From Begonia masoniana (lineage: Eukaryota > Streptophyta > Magnoliopsida > Cucurbitales > Begoniaceae): a DNA stretch of 64,000 bases. The notes beneath the pieces are model-generated. The model was not told where the DNA came from, ran no database searches, and was given only the letters and a program-made list of their open reading frames with translations. The stretch covers positions 538,671-602,670 of the forward strand of contig CM039506.1 of NCBI GenBank assembly GCA_022432975.1, read 5' to 3'. Below are positions 1 to 10,146 of the stretch, one piece after another; the first letter of the stretch is position 1; the number at the start of each line of letters is the position of its first letter. The position numbers and the translations under genes were made by a program.

Positions 1-1
1 G

Positions 2-2509
2 GGTTATTATCAGCTGAAGGTCCGGAGGGATGACATACCGAAGACGGCGTTCCGAACGAGGTATGGGCATTATGAGTTCCTTGTTATGTCATTCGGGCTC
101 ACTAATGCTCCTGCAGCGTTCATGGACTTGATGAACCGTGTTTTCAAGGAGTATCTGGACAGGTTCGTGGTGGTTTTCATCGACGATATTCTGATTTACT
201 CCAAGACGAAGGAGGAACATGAGGAGCATCTGAGGATTGTTCTGAGTGTTCTATGTGAGCGCCAGCTGTATCCGAAGTTTTCGAAGTGCGAGTTCTGGCT
301 GGACAGAGTGAGCTTCCTTGGCCATATTATATCACAGGACGGGGTTTCTGTGGATCCGAGCAAGATTCAGGTGGTCAGAGATTGGCCACAGCCGAAGAAC
401 GTACGTGAGGTGCGTGGATTTCTCGGGTTGGCCGGCTATTATCGGAAGTTTATAGAGGGATTCTCAAAGATCGCACTTCCTCTTACGCGATTGACTCGGA
501 AGAACGAGAAGTTTGTATGGTCGACTGCTTGTGATGACAGTTTCATGAAATTAAAGCAGAGACTGACCACCGCTCCAGTATTGGCGCTACCTGTTGAGGG
601 TGACAGGTTCAGTGTTTATTGTGATGCGTCTGGAGTTGGACTCGGTTGTGTGCTGATGCAGGAGGGGAGAGTTATCGCTTATGCTTCTCGGCAGTTGAAG
701 CCGTATGAGCAGAATTACCCTACGCACGACCTTGAGTTAGCAGCCGTGGTTTTCGCACTGAAGATATGGCGACATTATTTGTATGGGCAGCAGTGCGAGA
801 TATTTTCCGACCACAAGAGCTTGAAGTACTTATTTACGCAGAAGGAGCTGAATATGCGGCAACGCAGGTGGCTTGAGTTCGTCAAAGACTATGATTTTGA
901 TATCAAGTACCACCCAGGAAAGGCAAACAAGGTTGCTGATGCTCTGAGTAGAGTGCCTTCTGCGAGTCAGCCTTTATTGGCAGCGATGTCAGTTACGCTG
1001 CGGTCTGAGATTGAGAGATTCGACGTGGAGATAGTGGCAGAGTTGTCCAGTATGCTCACCAACATTTCTCTCAGGCCGACCATTCTGGATCGTATACGCG
1101 AGGCTCAGCAGAATGATGCGGAGTGTATTGAGCTTCGATCGAGCATGTTGTTAGATGATTCGTCGGATTTTCATTTATCTGCAGATGGTATTCTGAGATT
1201 CAGGCACAGGTGGTACGTGCCTAACGATGAGAGTCTGAAGAAGGATATTTTGGCTGAGGCACATTCTTCAGCTTATTCAGTGCACCCGGGAAGTACTAAG
1301 ATGTACCGGGATTTGAAGCAACACTTCTGGTGGCCGAACCTGAAGAGGGAGGTGGCCAAGTATGTTGAGACCTGTTTAGTCTGTCAGCAGGTGAAGGCCG
1401 AGCACCAGAGACCGTCCGGGACGTTATTGCCACTGCCGATTCCGGAGTGGAAGTGGGAGCAGATCTCTATGGATTTTATTGTGGGGCTCCCGAGGACGAC
1501 GAAGGGCCATGACGGCATATGGGTTATTGTGGATCGATTGACAAAGTCGGCCCACTTTTTATCTGTGAAGATGACATCGTCCATGGATCAGCTCGCCGAC
1601 CTATATGTGCAGGAGATCGTTAGACTGCACGGAGTTCCAGTTTCTATTGTCTCCGACAGAGATCCTAGATTCACGTCAAAGTTCTGGAAGAGTTTACATC
1701 GAGCTATGGGGACTCAGCTAAATTTCAGCACAGCGTTTCATCCTCAGACTGATGGTCAGACAGAGAGGACGAATCAGATTTTGGAGGATATGCTCAGAGC
1801 GTGTGTGCTGGAGTTTCAGGGCTCGTGGAGCCGATATTTACCTCTGGTTGAGTTCTCGTATAACAACAGCTTCCAGGCTACTATCGGCATGGCTCCGTAT
1901 GAGGCTTTATATGGTCGAAAGTGTAGGTCTCCATTATACTGGGACGAGGTTGGCGAGGCCAGCATCGTTGGTCCTGAGATCTTACAGCAAACGGCAGATA
2001 AGATTGCCGTTATCCGACAGCGAATCGAGGTAGCTCAGAGCCGGCAGAAGAGTTATGCCGACACGAGACGGCGAGAGCTAGAGTTTGAGGAAGGCGACGA
2101 GGTTTATTTGAAGGTTTCTCCATTCAAAGGCGTCGCGAGATTTGGAAGGAGGGGTAAGCTGAACCCTCGGTACGTGGGGCCCTTTCCTGTTCTGAAGAGG
2201 ATCGGGAAGTTGGCGTATAGGCTGCAGCTTCCGGCTTCTATGGAGGGCATTCATGATGTGTTCCACGTATCTATGCTTCGGAGATGTTTACGTGATCCAT
2301 CTCATGCCGTGGAGACTACAGAGATCGAGGTACAGCCTACCTTGACTTACGAGGTGAAGCCGGTACGTATTCTGGAGTACTCTACCAAAGTCTTGCGCAA
2401 CAAAGAGATTCCGCTAGTCAAAGTCCTATGGCGGAACCACGAGGTGGAGGAAGCTACGTGGGAACGACAGCAGGATATGATGACTGGATATCCTGATCTA
2501 TTTGCATAA
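2..2509 (+). CDS. Ty3/gypsy chromovirus polyprotein, C-terminal part (RT, RNase H, integrase, chromodomain-like tail), cut by window edge
   Basis: The reading frame is open from base 2, so the ATG at 86 is internal and the real start lies left of the window. Domains in order: the end of reverse transcriptase, with the FIDD form of the YxDD catalytic motif at about 176-187; RNase H, with CDAS, LELAA, SDHKSL and ADALSR supplying the usual acidic residues; the integrase zinc finger (two His near 1260-1285, then CLVC near 1375-1386); the DDE core (MDFIVGL, SDRDPRF, and the Glu in [11 protein letters not shown]); a GPF/Y-type module (RYVGPFPVL); and a chromodomain-like end ([16 protein letters not shown]). 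Visible catalytic residues are intact and there is no internal stop. The enzyme set copies element RNA to DNA and integrates it; chromodomain-type tails are known to direct integration to heterochromatin. Clade placement near Tekay/Del is inferred from domain order. The next feature downstream is its own polypurine tract. Confidence 0.95.
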   Translation, partial: GYYQLKVRRDDIPKTAFRTRYGHYEFLVMSFGLTNAPAAFMDLMNRVFKEYLDRFVVVFIDDILIYSKTKEEHEEHLRIVLSVLCERQLYPKFSKCEFWLDRVSFLGHIISQDGVSVDPSKIQVVRDWPQPKNVREVRGFLGLAGYYRKFIEGFSKIALPLTRLTRKNEKFVWSTACDDSFMKLKQRLTTAPVLALPVEGDRFSVYCDASGVGLGCVLMQEGRVIAYASRQLKPYEQNYPTHDLELAAVVFALKIWRHYLYGQQCEIFSDHKSLKYLFTQKELNMRQRRWLEFVKDYDFDIKYHPGKANKVADALSRVPSASQPLLAAMSVTLRSEIERFDVEIVAELSSMLTNISLRPTILDRIREAQQNDAECIELRSSMLLDDSSDFHLSADGILRFRHRWYVPNDESLKKDILAEAHSSAYSVHPGSTKMYRDLKQHFWWPNLKREVAKYVETCLVCQQVKAEHQRPSGTLLPLPIPEWKWEQISMDFIVGLPRTTKGHDGIWVIVDRLTKSAHFLSVKMTSSMDQLADLYVQEIVRLHGVPVSIVSDRDPRFTSKFWKSLHRAMGTQLNFSTAFHPQTDGQTERTNQILEDMLRACVLEFQGSWSRYLPLVEFSYNNSFQATIGMAPYEALYGRKCRSPLYWDEVGEASIVGPEILQQTADKIAVIRQRIEVAQSRQKSYADTRRRELEFEEGDEVYLKVSPFKGVARFGRRGKLNPRYVGPFPVLKRIGKLAYRLQLPASMEGIHDVFHVSMLRRCLRDPSHAVETTEIEVQPTLTYEVKPVRILEYSTKVLRNKEIPLVKVLWRNHEVEEATWERQQDMMTGYPDLFA

Positions 2510-2536
2510 TTTAATTTTGTGGACAAAATTCTGAAT

Positions 2537-2549
2537 AAGGAGGGTGGAA
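2537..2549 (+). other. Polypurine tract of element 1
   Basis: A purine-rich run, AAGGAGGGTGGAA, lies directly against the TGTAATATCC start of the 3' LTR, 27 bases after the pol stop codon. This is the expected site for plus-strand DNA priming and fixes the LTR start. Confidence 0.88.
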
Positions 2550-2947
2550 TGTAATATCCGGTTTGTACGGACCTTTTATTATATTATTATTATATTGTTA
2601 TTGGCATTTTTGTAATTATGTCAAATCAGGTCCGATTTACGAAAAGAAAGCGTCATTACGATCCTAGCGATTAATTAGAATTTTAAGGAAATTTTGGGAA
2701 TTTTCGGAATAGTGACGCTATATTCCGAGTAATTACTATTATCATAAAGTAAAAGACATTCTCGTAAAAATAGCAAACGAGGTCCAAATTGTGAACGGAC
2801 AGTTTTAATAAAGCCCTGGTAATGAATAGGAGTTATTGGCAAAATATGAAGTTTTCAAGTATCCGAATCGTTAGACGATTAACGAAACGAAGGACGAAAC
2901 TAATATAAAAATCAAATAAGGGCAAAATGGTAATTTGCAAATCAATT

Positions 2948-2956
2948 TTTATAAAA
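2948..2956 (+). promoter_or_regulatory. Probable TATA box of the element 1 LTR
   Basis: TTTATAAAA is followed within about 20 bases by a long CT-rich initiator-like stretch and then a GC-rich leader, which is a usual plant LTR promoter arrangement. The assignment rests on position and composition only. The solo LTR at 25006 has a weaker match at the equivalent place. Confidence 0.5.
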
Positions 2957-3171
2957 TAACACAAATCTCTTTCTCTCCCTCACTTTCTCTCTTTTCTTCT
3001 CTGGATCGCACGACAGAGAGCTTCCTTCTCTCTCGGCCGCCGGCGACCTTCACCATTTCCGACCTCCGTCCGACCTCCGTTCGTTCCGATTTCTTCACGG
3101 TTTCTCATCCTCTCGCTATCCTCGGTATGTACCTACAATCTCTGAGCGTTTATTTCGAGTTCTCGGTTCGA

Positions 3172-3199
3172 TTTAGGGTTAGGGTTTCAATTAGGGTTT
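3172..3199 (+). promoter_or_regulatory. Telomere-like (telo-box) repeats in the LTR
   Basis: TTTAGGGTTAGGGTTT at 3172-3187 is followed by TTAGGGTTT. These match the plant telomere repeat and its reverse, the telo-box AAACCCTAA, a known plant cis-element. The first motif recurs at 25646-25661 in the solo LTR, so it is a retained LTR feature. It is not a telomere. Confidence 0.55.
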
Positions 3200-3480
3200 C
3201 GACGAGAAACGCGATTTAGGGCTCGTAATTAATAGGTTAGCCGTGATTAAGTATAGATTGAACGTATTGGACGTTATTGGACGAAGAGAAATCAAATTGC
3301 GAAAAAGTTATAAATTGTTAAGTTTTCGAGTTTTCGAGAATAACTCGTAATATGGATTTCAAGATTTTCGAGCATTAAGTCGTTATGTAAAACTTCGATT
3401 AGCTAAGTTAAGGATTTTATTAGTTTCGGACATTTAAGAGTTTAAGCTCGTATTAACGTCAATTGGTGAAATTTCCTTAG

Positions 3481-3524
3481 GTAGCGACTCTCGTGGACGA
3501 AGCTCGAGATTCAGCGCGCTCGAG
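3481..3524 (+). other. Candidate 44-nt LTR micro-exon (AG|G ... AG|GTAAGT)
   Basis: The segment is preceded by a T-rich acceptor-like end (AATTTCCTTAG, ending 3480) and followed by a perfect plant donor, GAG|GTAAGT. The solo LTR has the same pair with exactly the same 44-nt spacing (25956-25999). The sequence TCGGTCTACACCATAC follows just downstream in this LTR and, reverse complemented, in element 2. Splicing itself is inferred. Confidence 0.4.
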
Positions 3525-4098
3525 GTAAGTCTTCGTGACTTACTCTGACCAATCGGTCTACACCATACTTCGACGTCGTATCGAGGATTCCTGAGGACTT
3601 GTTTGCTTTAAATCGCTTTCGGTTGGGTAGTTAGGTTTAAATGGTTTATAGGTTATTCTATTTCGGTCTTGATGGTATATATGTTGATTGTTTACTTTCT
3701 GTTCATTATCTGTTCATGCATCACGTATTTCAAATGACATGAAAACGAATTCTACACGATGTTTTCAAAGAAAAATCTATGTGGCCCGTACGGGGGGACT
3801 TTGATCTATTGGTGGACTATTTCCGGGTCTGACCAATACCACATCATCTGGTTACGCGAGATGGGGCTCAGGCATGGCTGTAGGGTTTATGAGCATGTAC
3901 CCCCCTCCTCTAGGTCGAAAGTGGTAGTCCGACCGCGGGATGTATCCTTTCCATTTAGAGGGCTGATATCTCGGTGGCAATATGTATGAAATGATCTGAT
4001 ATGTCTGATGAGCATGTTTTCTGAACTTCATATGCACGACACGCATGCATCTGCATTTACGTAGCTTACTGAGATTTCCATATCTCATATGTGTCTGT

Positions 4099-4140
4099 AT
4101 GGTGTAGGTGACGTTCTAGGTTACGTTGACCCAGGTGAGG
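4099..4140 (+). promoter_or_regulatory. Conserved LTR block with second donor-like site
   Basis: ATGGTGTAGGTGA at 4099-4111 is followed by CAGGTGAGG at 4132-4140. The same 13-mer occurs at 26584-26596 in the solo LTR and, reverse complemented, at 11308-11320 (element 2) and at 34343-34355 and 36415-36427 (element 3). Each is followed on the element strand by CAGGTGAGG or CAGGTAAGG. Conservation across otherwise different LTRs argues for function. The donor-site reading is an inference. Confidence 0.5.
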
Positions 4141-4547
4141 ATGATATTCCTCCTCCTGACGTAGGAGCAGCTGATGGATGATGGCCGTGGGAGTGCGCTG
4201 AGCAGTCGAGGCGCGTTTTGACCCGTGGTGGGTGTATGTAAAGGTTTTGGGGGTTCTTCGTGATATTTTGGATTGATGATGAACTGTATAGAACATATTT
4301 AGGTTGTTTGGATCTGGATAGGGGTTAGATAACGTTTTGGTAATTGTATGTAAAAACGCTTTGGTTTAAATGTTTAAGTTAAATGAAAATGTTTTGAAAT
4401 GTTGTTTGTAGGTTGTTACGGATAGCTCGGTTTTTAGAGCTATCCACGCAGTTGGACTTCGTAAAGTCCGCCGCGAGTCGGTTGATGTAAGTTGTAAACC
4501 TTTGTGATAAAGGTGAGAAATTGATTAAGAAAAGAAAGAGAAAAGTG

Positions 4548-4617
4548 CTCTCTGGAATCGGATTCCAGAGAGGGATGTCGAGGGATTTGCTCTCTGGAGT
4601 TCGAGATTCCAGAGAGC
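4548..4617 (+). repeat. Two perfect hairpins in the element 1 LTR
   Basis: Hairpin 1 has an 11-bp stem, CTCTCTGGAAT at 4548-4558 pairing with ATTCCAGAGAG at 4562-4572, with a 3-base loop. Hairpin 2 has a 10-bp stem, GCTCTCTGGA at 4589-4598 pairing with TCCAGAGAGC at 4608-4617. The same two hairpins are kept in the solo LTR at about 27090-27162. Confidence 0.75.
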
Positions 4618-4661
4618 CTAAGTGTAGAAAAGAAAAGAACGAAGTAAGGAAGAAGTGAGGA

Positions 4662-4922
4662 GCTGCAGCGATCGGGCGCTGTGCGCTGATCGCTGCCAGC
4701 GATCGCTGAAAGAGAGCTCGGCGACTGGGCGCCGTGGGGGATCGCTGCAGCAGCAAATGATCGCTGCAGTGCAGCGATCAGGCGCCGCACAATGCAGCGA
4801 TCGTGCGCTGCATTGTGCAGCGCATGCAGCGCCTGATCGCTGCATTTGCAGCGATCGTGCGCTGCATCACGCAGCGCACACGGCGACCGTGCGCTGCAAT
4901 TGGCAGCGCCCGGTCGCTGCTG
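4662..4922 (+). repeat. GC-rich degenerate repeat of GCAGCGATC / GCGCTGC units
   Basis: About 260 bases made largely of interleaved GCAGCGATC, GATCGCTGC and GCGCTGC words, which are mutually complementary and so form many overlapping inverted repeats in otherwise AT-rich DNA. It lies just after the hairpins in the LTR. A shorter version, lacking some units, sits at about 27203-27415 in the solo LTR. Ala/Arg/Ser-rich open frames on both strands are by-products of the repeat. Confidence 0.75.
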
Positions 4923-5168
4923 CATTTTGAGGGCAGAATTCCGATTCTGCCCTCCCTTCTTTTATTGTTTATAAAAGTTTTATTAAATGTTTTAGTTTTA
5001 AATTATTTATTAAAGGTTTTGTTTTAAATTCTTTTAAAGTTCAGTTTTAATTCCGATTTCAACTTCGGTTTAGATTCCGCATTAAGTTTTATTTAAAGCA
5101 TAGAAAAGTAAAAAGTATAAAATGAAAAATTATACGGGAAATACGGGTACAGTATTAGGGGTGTTACA

Positions 5169-6904
5169 AGATGCATGCGTGCAGTGCATATGAAGTTCAG
5201 AAAACATGCATATCAGACATATCAGGTCATTTCATACAGATTGCCAACGAGATATCAGCCCTCTAAATGGAAAGGATACATCCCGCGGTCGGACTACCAC
5301 TTTCGATTTAGAGGAGGGGGGTACATGCTCACAAACCCTACAGCCATGCCTGAGCCCCATCCCGCGTGACCAGATACAGATTACGTATTTTCGTTCATTA
5401 TTCATTTCATTTGAAAACTTGTGCAGAAATCCATTTTCATGCCATTTTGAAACACGTGATGCATGAACAGTTATAAGAATAATGTAACCATACAATAAAC
5501 AAACACATGTATACCATCAAGACCGAAATAAACTAACCTATAAACAATTAAACCTAACTACCCAACCAAAAGCAGATTAAACAAACAACTCTTCAGGGAT
5601 CCTCGATACGACATCGAAGTATGGTGTAGACCGATTGGTCAAAGTAAGTCACGAAAACTTACCTGTCGTCCGTAGTTCGCTGGTTTTGGCACATCTCGTC
5701 GCCTATGGCTCGACCTATGACAAACATTCACACTTCATTAAATCAAGCTTACATTCACCAATTTACTCTCAAACTACTATTTCTAATATAATCCATCTAA
5801 AACCTAATTAAACGGGCCACAAATTCGAGTTTGATAAAACCGACCCGAAACTTCAAACGCGCGTAACTTTTGCGTCGGTTATCGGAATCGAACGATTCCA
5901 GCGGCCACGTACTCCTCTAATAACCTATTTTAATCTGCCAAAAGGAATTTTAAAACAAATGACCGGAGCTAGGTCAATTTATCAAAAACCCGAAACTGCC
6001 CTTTACCCGGAAAATCCCCCTTTTTGATTTTTCATCAAATTCCATCAATTTCTTCACCAATCAATCACATATACACTCAATTAACAATATCTAATCAAAA
6101 ATCGAAGCTACACTAAGCAAAACCCGAAATGCACAACACACCTCACGGTTTTCTCCCTGAAATTCGAGATACCATAGCCCACCGGCGAACACTCGCCTCA
6201 CATCCCTAATTCCCCAACATTTCCGTCACAAATCGACCAAAGAAATGACCCAACTCGTGGACCACTCCATGGCCGAGCAACAGAGCGAAAAACAGGGAGG
6301 AACTACCTGTTTCGGTCGGGTCTGGCGCAAAGAGAGCTGAACCAAGCTCTGGCTTCAGCTCGCCGGAGTTCGCTCGCCTGAACGGTGGTCGGAAACGCCA
6401 GGTCGCCGTCGAAGGGAGGCCGGCGCTCGCGCTCTTCCTTTCTCTCTTCGGCGTCGGGCTCGGCAGGGGAATGGCTTCCTCGTGAAGCCATTCCTTTGTT
6501 TTATAAAACTTATAAATAAAATTATAATTTTATTTACTTACCAAATTACTTAAATGCCCCTCCATCAATTTTATGCTTAACTCTTTAATTAGTCTATCAA
6601 TTTGGTTTCTCTGCAATTTCCTTATTTCTCCAAATATTCCAATTTAATCTTAGAGTTCTAACAAAATTCACCGTTTCCAAAACGGACTTATTCTGCCATT
6701 TTTACGAATTAATATGCTAAAAGGGTAAAACGGGAACTTTAGCATTACTCTTGTCGATTTGGATTTCTAAAATTCCACTTATTCCTCTAAAAATTCCCAT
6801 AAATTTCTAGGGTCCTAATAAAACCATCCGCTCGCAAAACGGACCTAATTTACTTATTTACCAAAATAGCCTTGGAGCGGAAACCCGAAAACTCGGTTGT
6901 TACA
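5169..6904 (-). mobile_element. 3' LTR of element 2, truncated by element 1 insertion
   Basis: This segment aligns end to end with 11367-13102 at a constant offset of 6198, apart from compensating 1-base indels. The missing 840 bases (the equivalent of 10527-11366) should lie left of element 1, outside the window. The predicted 5-bp target duplication of element 1 is AGATG (5169-5173), which should also occur just left of element 1's 5' LTR. Confidence 0.9.
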
Positions 6905-6917
6905 TCCTTCCCTCCTT
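6905..6917 (-). other. Polypurine tract of element 2
   Basis: On the minus strand this reads AAGGAGGGAAGGA and ends exactly at the TGTAACAACC start of the 3' LTR. Just upstream on that strand is TTTTGGGGACAAAATTCC, which resembles the sequence between the pol stop and the PPT in element 1. Confidence 0.85.
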
Positions 6918-8143
6918 AATTGGAATTTTGTCCCCAAAATTATTGCTTGGTTAACTTCTAGTTACTCACCCTCACATTATCTACTTAACCATGCTCGCAA
7001 TACCATTCGTGACACTCCTATGGTCTTACCCATCCTTCGGGTCTCAATGGTTTCCTACATCTCCGAAGCTTTCAATCCATCTAACTTCGCACTTTGTAAG
7101 TCAATTACTCATACCTCCATCGACTTCAACCTAACCCTTCGTCGCCTAGACCTTCAAATTTCATTTAACTTAACTTCAACTCTAGTTTGTCCCTTAAGCT
7201 AAGTTTAATCAATTTCTAACTCTTCAAATTCCGTGACAACAACTCGTACCTAATCACTTCAAACCCTTAAAGCTTCTTCAATTCTATAACACTAAAGACT
7301 TGATACTTGGATCTCTCATCATAATCCTCTGTTTCGAACTCTTCTTTACACTACTATCTACTGTCAAGATTATCAATCTCATTTTCTATACCTACTTACC
7401 TTGCGCAACTATAACATTCCCTTAGCCACTCTAATGCCATTCCTTTATACAGAACCTTTGTTACTTAAATCTTTCCCTTTATGCTCTCAAGGTATCCTCT
7501 AAGTCTCTACTATTTTGTCCAATATGCTCGTTTATACAACTCTTACCTCAGTCATCATCAATCATTAATAAATTCTTAAATCTAAACAAATTCGTTAAAC
7601 CATTTACCCAACACCTTATGGGCGCTTAAACAATTCAACGTTACCTATGAGTCGGAACTTTCCTATACCTCTTGTTCTAACTTCACATTCAAGCTCATTT
7701 GCACAGTCTTCGTGCAAATTTCTCTTCCTTTCATCCAATATGCTCTAAATTTCCCATCCTCCACTACTTGACTCATAACTCAACCTTCCCTTTAATCTAA
7801 TTAATTTTTCTCACTTATCTCTATGACACTATTTGAAGCCCAAATATCAACGTAACCGGCCATTTTATTACCTCATTTGTTTACTTAAGCTTATTTACTT
7901 TAACCTTAGCCGTTCCCAAAATCATTGGCTTCAACTTCGTTATATATAGATTGGCCCCCTTTTGATTCCTAATTTAATCTTATTCCTATCTCTTCACTTT
8001 ACAATATCGATTTCATCCTTCCTCCAAAATTAGGTCCTAAGCATTCTTCTAAATTCTTTTATAACATCTCATCCCTACAACCTTTTTGTTTGCAAACTTG
8101 TTGTATGTAATTTAACACCTCCCTTCCAAAAATCCTTGCCTTC
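6918..8143 (-). other. Non-coding 3' internal region of element 2
   Basis: About 1.2 kb between the PPT and the RDR fragment. I read both strands and found no pol motifs, no long frame and no other recognisable gene. The 101-codon plus-strand frame at 6897-7202 runs into the LTR edge and has no domain signal. This looks like the non-coding body of a non-autonomous element. Confidence 0.6.
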
Positions 8144-8146
8144 CTA

Positions 8147-9350
8147 AGTCACCAAGTATGATTCCTTAAGAGGAACCCCTGACAATATCATTCTGGCCAC
8201 AAGAAAATCATCCATCTCGCCACAATGAATCGCAACTTTTAACGCTGCACGTTTGCTTGAGAAAGCAATGTCAGCCTCGTTTAGAGCTTTCACGAGGATA
8301 TGCATGAAATATTCTTTTGGAACTCCTCCGTAGCTAAGAAGAGAAACTAAGTTTCTTGAAAGATTTGTTTTCTTTGGTGGATTGCTAGTCCCAACTATCT
8401 CCAAAGAATTCTCGGTTTGAAGATGTTCAAATTTCAAATCTGACTCAACTTTAATCATTGAATCACGTATCTGAATCATCCTAGAAGAGAGCTGAAAAAT
8501 TACAACTGTCTATTGACAAGAAGAGTTCCCTCGACAGCATAACCATTGTAGAAAAGTCGGAATTGAATCAGCAAAGGCGGCGCTTCAGAGCTACTTGGTT
8601 GTTTTATTTCCTCAACATTTTTTTTTTTTTTTTTTTTTTTTTGAAAGATCTTTTCCAAAACTCCCTCAACACTGTCTTCACTGGTAAATTGTCCCTTGAA
8701 TAAATTTTTAGGGCACTCAAATGCTAGATCCTCTGATATATATATCCGGTGCCATCTGCCTGTATAAGAGGTTTGCCATCTCAGTAGACAATATTGCCGT
8801 CTTCATCGTGGCAGTAGAGATCTCCAATTCTCTGGATATTCACAGTAGACAAATCAATTTTTTAGGTTGACTGTCTTTGACACAATGAGTGCAAACCTAG
8901 CCATATAACTGGCCACAGGAGACAATGAATGTGCATGCATGAAACAACTCCTAGCTTCATAAATTGTTTTGTTCGATAACTTGTAAGAATTACAATTATC
9001 AACAGCAGCTTCAGACTCCATTCGAACAAAAATACACTTCACAGGTGATGTACTTGGTTTTTTTTTTTTTTTTTTCACATCCTCAGCAAACTTGACCATC
9101 AAACGATCTCATCTCCAAAAACCCTAGGTAAATGAGTTCTTGTTTTGTTTAGATAGGGGCCCTTGAACCTGAAAAGGCCATCAAGAGATACATAACAGTG
9201 GTAGTAATGTGTTCCTCTAGCACCCCAGTCGACGTACACTCTTCGATCTTCATGATTAATGTATTGTTGTCCTAATTCTCTCCAAACTTCTAACTCAAAT
9301 TTTTCCATGGGTAGATCCTTCATCCTTCGAAATAACATCAACTTCCAATG
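8147..9350 (-). pseudogene. Fragment of a plant RNA-dependent RNA polymerase gene (RDR3/4/5 class), decayed
   Basis: Minus-strand pieces, in gene order, resemble plant RDR proteins. 9341 to 9099 includes MKDLPMEKFELEVWRELG and YHCYVSLDG. 9056 to 8860 includes SPVKCIFVRMESEA and ARFALIVSKTV. 8860 to about 8643 includes IDLSTVNIQRIGDLYCHDED, GKPLIQADGTGYI and SEDLAFECPKNLFKGQ. About 8617 to 8147 includes PPLLIQFRLFYNG, LLSYGGVP, KRAALKVAI and GEMDDFLVARMILSGVPL. There are at least three frameshifts, a stop around 8500, and A-tracts of 25 and 18 bases (8618-8642, 9058-9075) where coding sequence appears to be missing. The fragment ends before the catalytic DxDGD motif, so it cannot encode a polymerase. 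RDR enzymes make double-stranded RNA in silencing. Family assignment is from recognised motifs, without a database search. Confidence 0.82.
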
Positions 9351-10146
9351 TCATTTGGGTTGACTAACGTTCAAGGATTCCTAACATCATCCAGCTTGTA
9401 ATCCAAACTCCCCTTTATTTAACTTAAATTCCTAGATCCCCAAAGTTATGATTCTCTTTGCGAATTAGTAATCGCCCTTTTGCTGAACAGTCTTCTTAGG
9501 CGATACTTATCTCTTGAGAACAGCAAAATTTGGCATCTTGGGTATTACCTTGCACATGACCTCTATTCCATAATGTTTTGGAATTTATTTACTCTCTAAC
9601 CATAAGTAAATCCCCTCATTCTTTGCCTCAATATCGGTCGATACGACCACTCCTACCCGATCACTTAAATCCTATGTCCACGACTTGTATTGATCTACCA
9701 CGTCTTTCTAACTACAATCGTAATAGTCGTTCTCATATCCTCTCAACAATAAAGCTAGTTAAGTTCTTGGACATGGTTTTTGTCTAAATGCATCCATCTT
9801 TTCATGGATCTAAGGCATACAAGTTCTTGCTATATCTTCTTACCTGCTTAAGTGCACTTAGTATACCTTGACAACCTAAAGCATCTTCCGAGGCTTAATA
9901 CTCTAAGGGTTCAAATTTCATCGACTATGGCTCATTTTCTATCTATTCAAATCTTATATGTCATAAGCTGTATTCATCTAATGGTAACACAATCTATGTG
10001 TACAACTTTTCATGGTTAAGTCGGGCTAATCTTATTAAGTCAGGCTACCCTCTATTCTTATATAGTTCATTCCTTTAACTGTAGGGATAAAACTGCACCT
10101 GAAGCAACTGAGGGTTGGGCATTATCCTCGTCTTTGTTCTGGGCAA
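9351..10146 (-). other. Unassigned internal region of element 2 upstream of the RDR fragment
   Basis: About 0.8 kb with frequent stops in all frames. The part next to 10146 may continue the gag-like frame after a stop or frameshift (a minus-strand stretch encoding EDNAQPSVASGA). I recognise nothing else, and the exact upstream limit of the RDR-derived sequence is uncertain. Confidence 0.5.

Larger units (their letters stand above)
2550..5168 (+). mobile_element. 3' LTR of element 1 (2619 bp)
   Basis: The LTR begins TGTAATATCC right after the polypurine tract and ends GGGGTGTTACA at 5168, where sequence of element 2 begins abruptly. A homologous but clearly diverged solo copy occurs at 25006-27672, which confirms both ends. 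Visible parts are a TATA-like box near 2948, a pyrimidine-rich stretch and GC-rich leader (about 2968-3090), telomere-like TTTAGGG runs near 3172, splice-like signals (3480, 3523, 4132), two perfect hairpins (4548-4617) and a GC-rich block rich in GCAGCGATC (about 4662-4922). Open frames inside it come from these repeats and have no support as genes. The 5' LTR lies outside the window. Confidence 0.92.

Noticed and set aside
1384..2266. Overlapping frames within the pol gene (1384-1584 minus, 1752-2033 plus, 2078-2266 minus)
   Set aside because: Shadows of the intact polyprotein frame, with no independent support.
3172..3199. Interstitial telomere tract
   Set aside because: Only a few degenerate TTTAGGG units, at the same LTR position in two copies. 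It is an LTR motif, not telomere sequence.
4379..5027. Ala/Arg/Ser-rich frames on both strands in the element 1 LTR, and the like at 27031-27419
   Set aside because: They are translations of the GCAGCGATC repeat and the hairpins, present on both strands at once. They lie in non-coding LTR.
5175..5495. Frames on both strands repeated at 5175-5495 and 11373-11693
   Set aside because: They recur because the two LTRs of element 2 are copies of each other. A related frame in element 1's LTR reflects shared LTR DNA, with frames broken in other copies.
6303..6491. Short minus-strand frame beginning MASRGS in the element 2 LTR (also at 12404-12688)
   Set aside because: It lies just downstream of the TATA-like boxes, so it could be an upstream ORF in the leader. 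The two LTR copies differ by frameshift, however, so a conserved protein is unlikely.
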